DNA from: an uncultured Eubacteriales bacterium
GTDB lineage: Bacteria > Bacillota > Clostridia > Christensenellales > QALW01
Assembly (NCBI GenBank): GCA_900552055.1
Contig: URYI01000113.1
Span: 1-6,572 of the forward strand
DNA: 6,572 nt
Reading direction: 5' to 3'
Shown here: positions 1 through 6,493 of the stretch, in pieces
How the letters are laid out: each line of letters starts with the position of its first letter
Numbering within the stretch: the stretch's first letter is position 1
Notes under the pieces: generated by a model
Told to the model about the DNA's origin: nothing
Databases searched by the model: none
The model's input: only the letters and a program-made list of their open reading frames with translations
Program-made: the position numbers and the translations under genes

Positions 1-25
1 GCCGGGCCGCGCCGCCCCCCGCCCT
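1..25. other. GC-rich non-coding stretch downstream of ftsY
   Basis: This stretch is almost entirely G and C, with C-runs on the plus strand (G-runs on the minus strand, the sense strand of smc-ftsY). It follows the terminator-like hairpin of the leftward unit and contrasts sharply with the mixed composition next to it. No start codon or ribosome site is seen. It could be a spacer, part of a dispersed intergenic repeat or the edge of a neighbouring gene; the window cuts it off. Confidence 0.4.
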
Positions 26-26
26 G

Positions 27-53
27 AAAAAGGCTGCTATAGAGCAGAGCTTT
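27..53 (-). terminator. Possible weak intrinsic terminator of smc-ftsY
   Basis: On the minus strand, seven bases past the ftsY stop codon, an imperfect hairpin forms. Its inner stem is CTGCT/AGCAG (plus 43-47 with 34-38, four-base loop) and its outer stem is AAAG/CTTT (plus 50-53 with 29-32), with one or two unpaired bases between. It runs straight into five U residues (plus A27-A31). The stem is short and bulged, so it may be leaky. It fits the end of the leftward transcription unit, but folding energy was not computed. Confidence 0.45.
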
Positions 54-60
54 CAAAAAT

Positions 61-1029
61 CTAAATTATATTCTGGGCAAAGGCATCTGAATCAAACGTC
101 ATTAAATCCTCTTTTCCTTCACCTACGCCTATATATCTTACCGGTATATCCAATTCCTGCTTTATAGCTATGACTACGCCGCCTTTAGCGGTGCCGTCCA
201 GCTTGGTGAGTATAATGCCGGTTATATCTACGCACTCTTTAAAGGTTTTGACCTGGCTTACGGCATTTTGGCCCGTCGTAGCGTCCAGTACGATAAAATT
301 TTCCCGTGCGCCTTCCCAGTTTTTATCTATGATCCGGCCTATCTTGGCCAATTCCTGCATAAGATTGGCTTTGTTATGAAGGCGTCCTGCCGTATCGCAG
401 ATAATAACATCGCTGGAACGCGCTTTTCCGGCGGCTATGGCGTCAAAGATAACGGCGGCGCTGTCTGCACCCTCGCCGTGCTTGACTATCTGCGCGCCTG
501 TTCGCTGTGCCCAGATGCTGAGCTGCTCTGAGGCCGCTGCCCGGAAGGTATCCCCTGCGGCAAGCAGTACCTTTTTGCCCTGCAATGCGTATTTATAGGC
601 CAACTTTCCGATGGCCGTAGTCTTGCCTACGCCGTTTACCCCCACTACGAGTATAAGAAGGGGAAAGCTTTCTTCAGGCGTCTCTTCCGCCATAATTTCT
701 GAAATAATCTCTCTTAACAGGGCGAAGATTTCCTTTGTATCTCCCTTTTTTTCAGCTTTGACCTTCTGGCGCAGACGCTCTATTATTTCTTCTGTAGCTG
801 CTGTGCCGATATCAGAGGAAAGCAATACCGCTTCCAGTTCCTCGTAAAATTCTTCATCTATATTGTTATAATATTGGATGAGCTGGCCTAATTTATTTCC
901 CAGTTCTGAACGGGTCTTTAAAAGGCCGCCCGCAAGCTTGGCCCAGAAGCCCTGCTTTTGCCTGCCTTCACTTTCTTCCCGCTTCAGATCGGGATTTTCC
1001 TGGTTCTTATTTTTTCCGAATATGCCCAT
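61..1029 (-). CDS. ftsY: Signal recognition particle receptor FtsY
   Basis: FtsY is the membrane-associated SRP-family GTPase that docks ribosome-nascent chain-SRP (Ffh) complexes at the SecYEG translocon. All GTPase motifs are visible in the 322 residues: P-loop GVNGVGKTT (130-138), DTFRAAA (160-166), DTAGR (212-216), TKLDGTAKGG (275-284) and the closing GVGE (301-304) followed by the acidic/aromatic C-terminus usual in the family. A helical N domain covers about 27-115. The acidic, membrane-binding A domain is reduced to a short charged leader (about 1-26), as in many Bacillota, which distinguishes it from long proteobacterial FtsY. FtsY rather than Ffh is indicated by the absence of a Met-rich M domain. 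The ATG start has an AGGAG site seven bases upstream, and the stop is TAG. It lies 13 nt downstream of smc and is almost certainly co-transcribed with it. The gene appears intact and complete. Confidence 0.97.
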   Translation of the reverse strand: MGIFGKNKNQENPDLKREESEGRQKQGFWAKLAGGLLKTRSELGNKLGQLIQYYNNIDEEFYEELEAVLLSSDIGTAATEEIIERLRQKVKAEKKGDTKEIFALLREIISEIMAEETPEESFPLLILVVGVNGVGKTTAIGKLAYKYALQGKKVLLAAGDTFRAAASEQLSIWAQRTGAQIVKHGEGADSAAVIFDAIAAGKARSSDVIICDTAGRLHNKANLMQELAKIGRIIDKNWEGARENFIVLDATTGQNAVSQVKTFKECVDITGIILTKLDGTAKGGVVIAIKQELDIPVRYIGVGEGKEDLMTFDSDAFAQNII

Positions 1030-1036
1030 TGTTTTT

Positions 1037-1041
1037 CTCCT
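1037..1041 (-). promoter_or_regulatory. Ribosome binding site of ftsY
   Basis: On the minus strand AGGAG stands seven bases before the ftsY ATG, within the 13-nt gap after the smc stop codon (TAA). The tight spacing suggests that ribosomes finishing smc may help load ftsY, and it fixes the ATG at 1029 as the start. Confidence 0.85.
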
Positions 1042-1042
1042 T

Positions 1043-4000
1043 TTAGGATATTTTGCTTTCCCTGAGCTGCACCGAAACCATTTTGGATACGCCTTTTTCC
1101 TCCATTGCCACCCCGTAAAGGGCGTCTGCTTCTTCCATAGTTGGCTTGCGGTGGGTAATTACAATAAATTGGGTTTTTTCCGCAAAATCCCGTAGGTAAG
1201 CCGCGAAATTATATACATTGGCTTCATCCAGAGCCGCTTCAATTTCGTCCAGTATGCAGAAGGGAGTAGGCTTTAATTTAAGCATGGCAAACAGAATGGC
1301 GATGGCTGTGAGCGCGCGTTCTCCTCCCGAAAGCAGGGAGAGTAATTGAAGCGCCTTGCCCGGCGGCTGAGCTACTATCTCAATTCCGCTGCCCAGTATG
1401 TCCTCGCTGTTTTCCAGCCTCAGTTCAGCCCTTCCTCCGCCGAACAGCTCTTTAAAGGTTTCGCTGAAATATCCGTTTATAACGGCGAACTGCTCTTTAA
1501 ACTGCACTTCCATCTTTTTGGTGACGTCCTCGATAATTTTGCGCAGATCTCTTTCGGCTTTAAGTAGGTCTTCGTTCTGCACAGTCAGGCTTTCAAAGCG
1601 CTCTTTTGATGAAACGTATTCCTCAATAGCGTTGACGTTGACGTTTCCCAGTTCATTTATTGCTCTGCGCAGTTTTGAAATTTCAGTCTGCGCGCCGGTA
1701 ACTTTGAAATTTTCCTGGCGCAATTCTTCTGCGCCGGCATAGGTCAGTTCGTATTCGTCCCATATTCGCTGCTCCATAGCTGCTATATCCGAATCTATCT
1801 TTTGCAGAGATAATTCCAATTTGTGACGGCGTTCGGAAGCTACCAAAGCATCCTGCTCCAAATCCTTTATTTTGCGCTGATAATCCTTTATGGCGGCAGA
1901 AAGCTCCTGCTTTTTAAGTTCCAGAGAAGCCGAGCGCTCCTGCTCTTTTTCCAGCGCCGTTTTTTTCTTCTCGACTTCCCGGCCCGCCTGCACGCTCTGA
2001 AGGTTTATTTCCTCCAGCTGGGCTGCGCATTTGAGTATTTCCTCTTCCAGCCGGGCTTTAAGAGCGCCCGTTTTCTTTAATTCGTTTTCCGACCGGCTGA
2101 TGTCCGACTGGGAAGCGGCCAGCTCTTTTTCCAAGCCAGCCAGCTGTATTTTTTTAGCAGTCAGTGCTTCTGCCATATGGTCCCGCTCTATAAGGCGTTT
2201 ATTATATTCAGCCTGCCGTGCGGCAAGGGATTCCTGAGCCTGTGCGCTGTCCTGTTCCAGACCGCCCTGCATGCTGTTTATCTCGGCAATGTTTTTCTCC
2301 AGCTCGGACAGGGTTTCCTTAAGCTGTTCCCCTTCCAGAATCAAAGCGTCGGCGGCGGAACGGTTCTGCTCCAGGTCCTGTTTGAGCTTATCCAGGCGCT
2401 CGGAGTCTCTGGCTGAAAGTATTTCCGCCTGGTGAAGCTGTCCTGCCAGCTTATTAAGCGCTTCTTCCGCCTGTTTATGTTCTGCGCGGAGGCCGGCCAG
2501 CTGCTCTTTAATCTGAGAGCATTTTGTTTTAAGGGTTTCAGCCGCCTGAGCCGTCTCGTCAATTTCACGGGTGCGTCCCAGCAGGGAAGTGAGCCGGCTC
2601 TGATTTGAGCCGCCTGTCATTGCGCCTCCGGCGTTGATAATGTCCCCGGTCAGAGTGACAATACGGAAGGAATGCCTGTTTCTGCGCGCAAGATTAATAG
2701 CTGAATCCATTTCTCGGCAGATTACAGTTCGGCCCAGCAGATTATTTATTATTTCCTGGTATTCTCCGGGGCATTTTATAAGCTGGTTGGCTGTTCCAAG
2801 ACATCCGGGGATATCTTTAAGGGAGCTTTGTTCCTGAGGGGAAAGAAATTTGCCTCTGATTGCGCTTACCGGCAGGAAGGTTGCACGGCCTAAATTGTTG
2901 GCGCGCAGATATTCTATAAGGGCTTTGGCGTCCTCTTCCGAAGGAGTGACTATATTTTGCAGAGCGCCGCCCAGGGCGGCCTCTATTGCCTTTTCATATT
3001 CCCTGGGTACGGTTATGAGCTGAGCCAGCACTCCGCATATATGCTTTTTTATCTGCGGCTGGTTATCCTGCCGCTTAAGAAGCTGCTTGACGCTATGCTG
3101 GTAGCCCTCGTAATCATTTTTCATCTCATTGAGCATATTAAGGCGGGAGTTTGCTGCCTGAAGCTTTGCCGCAGCCTGATTATATTCCTCCTGCCCTTTA
3201 TTTATGCCGGCGGTCAATTCTTTTACCCGTGCTGCTTTTTCTTCGCTTAAAACTTCCAGTTGGTTTTTTTGTTTGTTTAAAGCGTCGGCGGCTTGGTTTT
3301 GGGCGTCTATAGCTTCCTGAATATTCTGCTGCTCTTTCTGAAGCTCTTTAAGGCGCTCATCAGCGCGCTGGTTGCGCTGAAAAATATTCTGCCGCATGGT
3401 TTCATAGCGGCTGATATTGGATTTGACGTCAGACAGGCTGTTCAGGGCGTTTAAAATTTTGTTTTTTTCTGCCTCCAGTTCTTGGTTTTGGGCAACAAGG
3501 CGTTCATTAAATTCCTTAAGAAGGTTTTCCTCCTTTTGCAGTTCCTGGTTTTGGGCGGCCAGCCTGGTCTCCAGTTCCTTTTTTGCCTGGCCGTCTCCCA
3601 GCACGGCCTGTTTTAAAGCGCTTTCAGCTTCCAGTGCATTTTTTAACTCCTGATTTAGGCGCTGGCTGTCTTTGGATATATTTTCTGCGCGTTCATTAAA
3701 AACCAGGCATTCGCCGCTTTCCTTTTCAATAGCGGCGGTCAGGTTAAGAATGGAAGTCCTGGCTTGTTCCAGCTCTGCCTCCAATTCAGCTAAAGTGCTT
3801 TCCTTTAAAGCCAGTTGGTTGTTCAGCTCGCCGGAGAGCCGGGTTTTTTCCTCATGTTCCCCCTGAATAGACTGCATGCCCGCTCTTATTTCCTCTTTTT
3901 TGCGTGCGGATATGCCGTGCTGATATAAATAAAAATTAACTTCCAGTTCTCTGAGCCTTTCGCGCATGGAAAGATATTGCTGAGCCTTATCCGACTGCTC

Positions 4001-4618
4001 CTTCAGCGGCTCCAGGCGGCTTCCCAGCTCTCCAAGGATATCTCCGAGGCGGGTAAGATTATCGCGGGTGCGTTCCAGGCGGCGTTCGGCCTCCAGCTTT
4101 TTGGTTTTGTATTTCATTATGCCTGCGGCTTCTTCAAAAACCGCTCGCCGCTCTTCAGTCTTATTTGAAAGTATATTATCAATTTTTCCCTGGCCTATTA
4201 TAGAATAACCTTCCTTGCCTATACCGGTATCCAGGAATAATTCTATTACGTCTTTCAGGCGGCAGGCGTTTTTGTTAATATAGTATTCGCTTTCACCGCT
4301 GCGGTAAAGCCTGCGGGTGATGGCTACTTCGGAATAATCTATGGGCAGTTCACGGTCGGTATTGTCAAAGAGAAGGGTTACTTCGCAGAAGGAAAGCTTT
4401 TTGCGCGTTTGGGTGCCGCCGAAAATTATATCTTCCATGCGGCCGCCGCGCAGCTGTTTCGCGCTCTGCTCGCCCAGCACCCAGCGCACGGCGTCGCCAA
4501 CGTTGCTTTTTCCGCTTCCATTAGGACCGACTATAGCGGTAATCCCTTTGGTGAAGCGCAGCTCGGCTTTATCTGCAAAGGATTTAAAACCATATATATC
4601 CAGGCTTTTTAAAAACAA
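1043..4618 (-). CDS. smc: Chromosome segregation/condensation ATPase SMC
   Basis: This is the structural maintenance of chromosomes protein, the ATPase that with ScpA and ScpB forms the bacterial condensin that compacts and resolves sister origins. Its 1191 residues match the usual length. The N-terminal head has Walker A GPNGSGKS (31-38, Lys37), the WVLGEQSA segment, Arg57 of the LRGG motif and the Q-loop IIGQGKID (140-147). Two long heptad coiled-coil arms (about 170-505 and 685-1035) flank a hinge (about 525-680) ending in the glycine-rich TGDIINAGGAMTGG. The C-terminal head has the signature LSGGE (1096-1100), Walker B CILDEIEAALDE (1121-1132, catalytic Glu1125) and a switch histidine (His1156). 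The start is TTG, with GGAGG nine bases upstream. It gives the family N-terminus MFLKSLDIYGFKSFAD and puts Lys37 and Arg57 at the same numbers as in Bacillus subtilis SMC (from memory). First gene of smc-ftsY; no break or frameshift seen. Confidence 0.98.
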   Translation of the reverse strand: MFLKSLDIYGFKSFADKAELRFTKGITAIVGPNGSGKSNVGDAVRWVLGEQSAKQLRGGRMEDIIFGGTQTRKKLSFCEVTLLFDNTDRELPIDYSEVAITRRLYRSGESEYYINKNACRLKDVIELFLDTGIGKEGYSIIGQGKIDNILSNKTEERRAVFEEAAGIMKYKTKKLEAERRLERTRDNLTRLGDILGELGSRLEPLKEQSDKAQQYLSMRERLRELEVNFYLYQHGISARKKEEIRAGMQSIQGEHEEKTRLSGELNNQLALKESTLAELEAELEQARTSILNLTAAIEKESGECLVFNERAENISKDSQRLNQELKNALEAESALKQAVLGDGQAKKELETRLAAQNQELQKEENLLKEFNERLVAQNQELEAEKNKILNALNSLSDVKSNISRYETMRQNIFQRNQRADERLKELQKEQQNIQEAIDAQNQAADALNKQKNQLEVLSEEKAARVKELTAGINKGQEEYNQAAAKLQAANSRLNMLNEMKNDYEGYQHSVKQLLKRQDNQPQIKKHICGVLAQLITVPREYEKAIEAALGGALQNIVTPSEEDAKALIEYLRANNLGRATFLPVSAIRGKFLSPQEQSSLKDIPGCLGTANQLIKCPGEYQEIINNLLGRTVICREMDSAINLARRNRHSFRIVTLTGDIINAGGAMTGGSNQSRLTSLLGRTREIDETAQAAETLKTKCSQIKEQLAGLRAEHKQAEEALNKLAGQLHQAEILSARDSERLDKLKQDLEQNRSAADALILEGEQLKETLSELEKNIAEINSMQGGLEQDSAQAQESLAARQAEYNKRLIERDHMAEALTAKKIQLAGLEKELAASQSDISRSENELKKTGALKARLEEEILKCAAQLEEINLQSVQAGREVEKKKTALEKEQERSASLELKKQELSAAIKDYQRKIKDLEQDALVASERRHKLELSLQKIDSDIAAMEQRIWDEYELTYAGAEELRQENFKVTGAQTEISKLRRAINELGNVNVNAIEEYVSSKERFESLTVQNEDLLKAERDLRKIIEDVTKKMEVQFKEQFAVINGYFSETFKELFGGGRAELRLENSEDILGSGIEIVAQPPGKALQLLSLLSGGERALTAIAILFAMLKLKPTPFCILDEIEAALDEANVYNFAAYLRDFAEKTQFIVITHRKPTMEEADALYGVAMEEKGVSKMVSVQLRESKIS
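3292..3556 (-). repeat. Three in-register AQNQ repeats in the SMC coiled coil
   Basis: Inside smc, a 13-base word read on the plus strand as cttggttttgggc occurs at 3292-3304 and 3481-3493, and with one change at 3544-3556. Each copy encodes AQNQ in the N-terminal coiled-coil arm, at residues 439-442, 376-379 and 355-358. The spacings are 63 and 21 residues, both exact multiples of seven, so the repeats occupy the same heptad position. Two copies extend to AQNQEL. This suggests old duplication of heptad blocks or convergent composition. Confidence 0.6.
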
Positions 4619-4627
4619 ACTTATCTG

Positions 4628-4632
4628 CCTCC
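4628..4632 (-). promoter_or_regulatory. Ribosome binding site deciding the TTG start of smc
   Basis: On the minus strand GGAGG lies nine bases before the TTG at 4618-4616. An ATG at 4634-4632 overlaps this site but is out of frame with smc and closes after 16 codons, so it cannot be the smc start. No in-frame ATG lies between the GGAGG and the conserved SMC N-terminus. Confidence 0.85.
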
Positions 4633-4635
4633 ATA

Positions 4636-4654
4636 GCGCCGCGGGGTCAGGCGC
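4636..4654 (-). other. Small hairpin in the smc 5' leader
   Basis: GCGCC and GGCGC arms (plus 4636-4640 and 4650-4654) with a nine-base loop could pair in the smc leader RNA, ending three bases before the GGAGG site. The leader would be about 65 nt if transcription starts near 4684. The stem is only five pairs, so a role in modulating smc translation is speculative, and no known riboswitch was recognised. Confidence 0.3.
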
Positions 4655-4690
4655 GTGGGATATCGTTATGAAAGAATCACAAACTAATTA

Positions 4691-4719
4691 ATTATATCAC
4701 AATCAAATAACTTTGTACA
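4691..4719 (-). promoter_or_regulatory. Sigma-A type promoter for smc-ftsY, extended -10
   Basis: Read on the minus strand: TGTACA (plus 4719-4714, four of six matches to TTGACA), a spacer of exactly 17, then a perfect TATAAT (plus 4696-4691) preceded by TGA, an extended -10 element. Initiation would fall near 4684, giving a leader of about 65 nt before the TTG start. Its position just upstream of smc indicates that smc-ftsY is transcribed from its own promoter. Confidence 0.7.
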
Positions 4720-4771
4720 GTGCGGATAAGCATTAATAGACGCTGTAATGTGCGCGCAGAGGCCGCAGATG

Positions 4772-4791
4772 TTGAACTTTCGGAGTTTCAA
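4772..4791. promoter_or_regulatory. Candidate regulator-binding dyad, TTGAA-N10-TTCAA
   Basis: A 20-bp imperfect inverted repeat has arms TTGAA and TTCAA around ten bases; allowing one bulged base, the arms extend to TTGAAC and GTTTCAA. It lies between the two divergent promoters, 36 bases upstream of the -35 box of the binding-protein gene, where an activator would typically bind. No regulator gene is in the window, and the site does not match a catabolite control (cre) consensus well. It could be a chance dyad. Confidence 0.35.
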
Positions 4792-4822
4792 TATTATTTT
4801 CCTGCTAAATGATATTAATATT

Positions 4823-4833
4823 GTGCATTGCAC
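4823..4833. promoter_or_regulatory. Candidate operator GTGCATTGCAC over the -35 box
   Basis: This is a perfect 11-bp odd palindrome (GTGCA, central T, TGCAC). Its right half contains the whole -35 hexamer of the rightward promoter (4828-4833), so a protein bound here would block RNA polymerase. A second short palindrome, ATATTAATAT (4812-4821), lies directly to its left. The substrate-responsive regulator is unknown and not encoded here. Confidence 0.4.
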
Positions 4834-4862
4834 TAATTGCTATTTTACTTTATAATTATAAT
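4828..4862 (+). promoter_or_regulatory. Sigma-A type promoter of the solute-binding protein gene
   Basis: TTGCAC (4828-4833, matching only the TTG of the consensus) is followed after exactly 17 bases by a perfect TATAAT (4851-4856), with a second TATAAT immediately after it (4857-4862). Initiation near 4863 would leave a leader of about 29 nt. The perfect -10 with a poor -35 suggests a promoter that may need an activator or be open to repression. Confidence 0.65.
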
Positions 4863-4875
4863 GCTAATAATTTAT

Positions 4876-4883
4876 AAAGGAGG
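4876..4883 (+). promoter_or_regulatory. Strong ribosome binding site of the binding-protein gene
   Basis: AAAGGAGG lies eight bases before the ATG at 4892. It is a near-perfect match to the anti-Shine-Dalgarno sequence, which fits the high expression normal for extracellular binding lipoproteins and fixes the start directly before the signal peptide. Confidence 0.9.
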
Positions 4884-4891
4884 TTTTTCCA

Positions 4892-6427
4892 ATGAAAAAG
4901 GGCATTAAGCTTCTTATATGTGCATTGTGCCTTGTTTTCTGTCTGGGCATGCTTGCCGGCTGCGGCGAGGGCGGTGATGCGGATTCAACTGCTACTCCTG
5001 CTCCTACCGGCGCTGCTGGTACAGGCGGCGCTACAGCTTCAGGCGAAGCCCAGAATCCGTATCTTAGGCCGAGGGATGAGAGCTTGCAGAATGCTATAAA
5101 GGAAGGCGAAACATATCGCTATTTCATTTATACCACTACTGACTCCAACAATCCTTTTGAGTCTATGGATGACGAGAGCAGAGAGTATAATCTGAACCGT
5201 AAAAACGCTTATGAGACGCACTATGGCATCACTATAGAGTATGTGACTGCCGGCGGTGCTGACTGGTATGTGGCTTTTGCGGCGGCGGCGGCGTCCGGCG
5301 CGCCCACAACTGATATTTATCATGCGGGCGGACCCTTTACCATGTATACCAACTACAACTATCAGGGCAATCCCGGCAGCGTGCTTGAGCCTCTGAGCCA
5401 GTATTCACAGTATGCCGATTTTACGGACGAAGAATACTTTGATCAGACCAGCCAGGCGGTTACAACTTACAGTGGGGAGCTGTATTTTGCCGTTCCCAAT
5501 GGCGTAGGCATTGATTCGGTTTCTTCCAATCTGGTGGTTATGTTCAACAAAGAGCTCCTTGCTTCAGCCGGATATGAGGACGATGAAATATATGATATGT
5601 GGCGCAATAAAGAATGGAACTGGGATATCTTCCGCCAGATAGCCAGGGACACCACTGACCTGGACAATGATATTTATGGTGTAACTACAGGCCAGAGCAA
5701 CTCCCTCATGTGGGGATTGATGCCCAGTAATAGTTCAGCCATACTTTCACTGACTGAGGATGCCGAATCCGGCCAGTCGTACTGGGCTTTCTCTGGAAAT
5801 ACTGATAATGCTCTGGCGGCGTGGGATTTCTTTATCCAGATGGGAAATGATAATTCCGTACTGCTGTCCAATGAGGCAGAGGTAGGACCTTTCCGCGCGG
5901 GCAACATTGCAATGATGGTTACATATGTAAACCGTGCTGATACTCTGACCAATTTCCGTCAGTATCCTCAGTTCGGTATAGTGCCTGTTCCTATGGGACC
6001 GCAGGCAGATGATTATGTTTCCACCAACAACTGGTTCACTCCTCTGTGTGTATTTAAAGGTACTGCCAATCCGGCTGGTTCGGTACAGCTTTTGTCCGAG
6101 TATTTAGCTCCCAGATATGCTAAGAGCAGCGAGGATGCTCAGGCCGCTTTTGAAGCCAGTGCAGTAAGCATGGTATGTGATACTGAATCAGTTGAAGTGC
6201 TGCGTTCCATTCCCGATATATCCATTACTGAGCCGTATATAATCTATTGGAGCACTCCGAGCTTCAATATGGGCGAGACGACTTCAGCGCTGTGCAATCT
6301 GTATACAGATCATAATACGAATTTTATCAGCGGTGCCGAGACTCCGGCAGTATTGTTTGAGTCTATAGAGAGCGCGTTGAATAATGCGTTAATGGATGCC
6401 CAGATTGTATTTGATGACGCTACCTGA
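4892..6427 (+). CDS. Lipoprotein extracellular solute-binding protein, probable carbohydrate ABC transporter
   Basis: This is a 511-residue membrane-anchored binding component of an ABC importer, probably family 1 (SBP_bac_1-like, sugar/oligosaccharide type). The N-terminus has KKGIK, a hydrophobic core (about 6-20) and the lipobox LAGC (21-24), so Cys24 should be lipidated; an Ala/Thr/Gly/Pro-rich linker follows (about 25-52). Family-like features are the Ala-rich helix then SGAPTTDIY (135-143), GELYFAVPNG (195-204), MFNKELLASAGY (217-228), the WRNKEWNWDIFRQIARDTTD block (237-256) and FRAGNIAMM (334-342) with FGIVPVPMGP (361-370). Many tryptophans would suit sugar stacking. It is somewhat longer than typical sugar-binding proteins. 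The stop is TGA followed at once by in-frame TAA. It has its own promoter and terminator and no permease or ATPase gene nearby in the window. The substrate cannot be told from sequence; a peptide or other ligand is possible. Confidence 0.9.
   Translation: MKKGIKLLICALCLVFCLGMLAGCGEGGDADSTATPAPTGAAGTGGATASGEAQNPYLRPRDESLQNAIKEGETYRYFIYTTTDSNNPFESMDDESREYNLNRKNAYETHYGITIEYVTAGGADWYVAFAAAAASGAPTTDIYHAGGPFTMYTNYNYQGNPGSVLEPLSQYSQYADFTDEEYFDQTSQAVTTYSGELYFAVPNGVGIDSVSSNLVVMFNKELLASAGYEDDEIYDMWRNKEWNWDIFRQIARDTTDLDNDIYGVTTGQSNSLMWGLMPSNSSAILSLTEDAESGQSYWAFSGNTDNALAAWDFFIQMGNDNSVLLSNEAEVGPFRAGNIAMMVTYVNRADTLTNFRQYPQFGIVPVPMGPQADDYVSTNNWFTPLCVFKGTANPAGSVQLLSEYLAPRYAKSSEDAQAAFEASAVSMVCDTESVEVLRSIPDISITEPYIIYWSTPSFNMGETTSALCNLYTDHNTNFISGAETPAVLFESIESALNNALMDAQIVFDDAT
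5279..5293 (+). repeat. Five tandem GCG codons (Ala130-Ala134)
   Basis: A pure (GCG)5 trinucleotide tract in frame encodes five alanines in the helix just before the SGAPTTDIY segment of the binding protein. Slippage here would add or remove alanines without a frameshift. Confidence 0.7.
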
Positions 6428-6457
6428 TAATTTAAATTGAGTAGCTGTTTGACCTAT

Positions 6458-6493
6458 GCCGCGTGCTTAAATGCACGCGGCTTTTTATTTTTT
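6458..6493 (+). terminator. Strong intrinsic terminator of the binding-protein gene
   Basis: A perfect nine-base-pair GC-rich stem, GCCGCGTGC (6458-6466) with GCACGCGGC (6473-6481), encloses a six-base loop (TTAAAT). It is followed by an almost continuous T tract (6482-6493, one A). It begins 30 bases after the stop codon. It should end most rightward transcripts here; partial readthrough to downstream transporter genes is common in such operons. Confidence 0.92.

Noticed and set aside
878..1195. Plus-strand open frame spanning the ftsY-smc junction
   Set aside because: It is a shadow of the two verified minus-strand genes, with no ribosome site and no family features.
1398..1742. Ser/Phe-rich plus-strand open frame within smc
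   Set aside because: The composition is what the antisense of a Glu/Lys-rich coiled-coil gene produces; no independent support.
4341..4691. A 116-codon plus-strand open frame over the smc start region
   Set aside because: It is antisense to the conserved SMC head, has no convincing ribosome site and resembles no known protein; smc is unambiguous on the other strand.
4751..4758. TGCGCGCA palindrome in the intergenic region
   Set aside because: Eight bases of alternating G/C is common by chance and is not positioned relative to either promoter in a telling way.
4772..4800. Possible upstream promoter TTGAAC with TATTTT after 17 bases
   Set aside because: The -10 is weak compared with the perfect TATAAT at 4851, and the TTGAAC is better explained as part of a dyad; kept only as a minor alternative.
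5039..5323. 94-codon minus-strand open frame inside the binding-protein gene
   Set aside because: It lies antisense to a well-supported lipoprotein gene, without a ribosome site or recognisable product.
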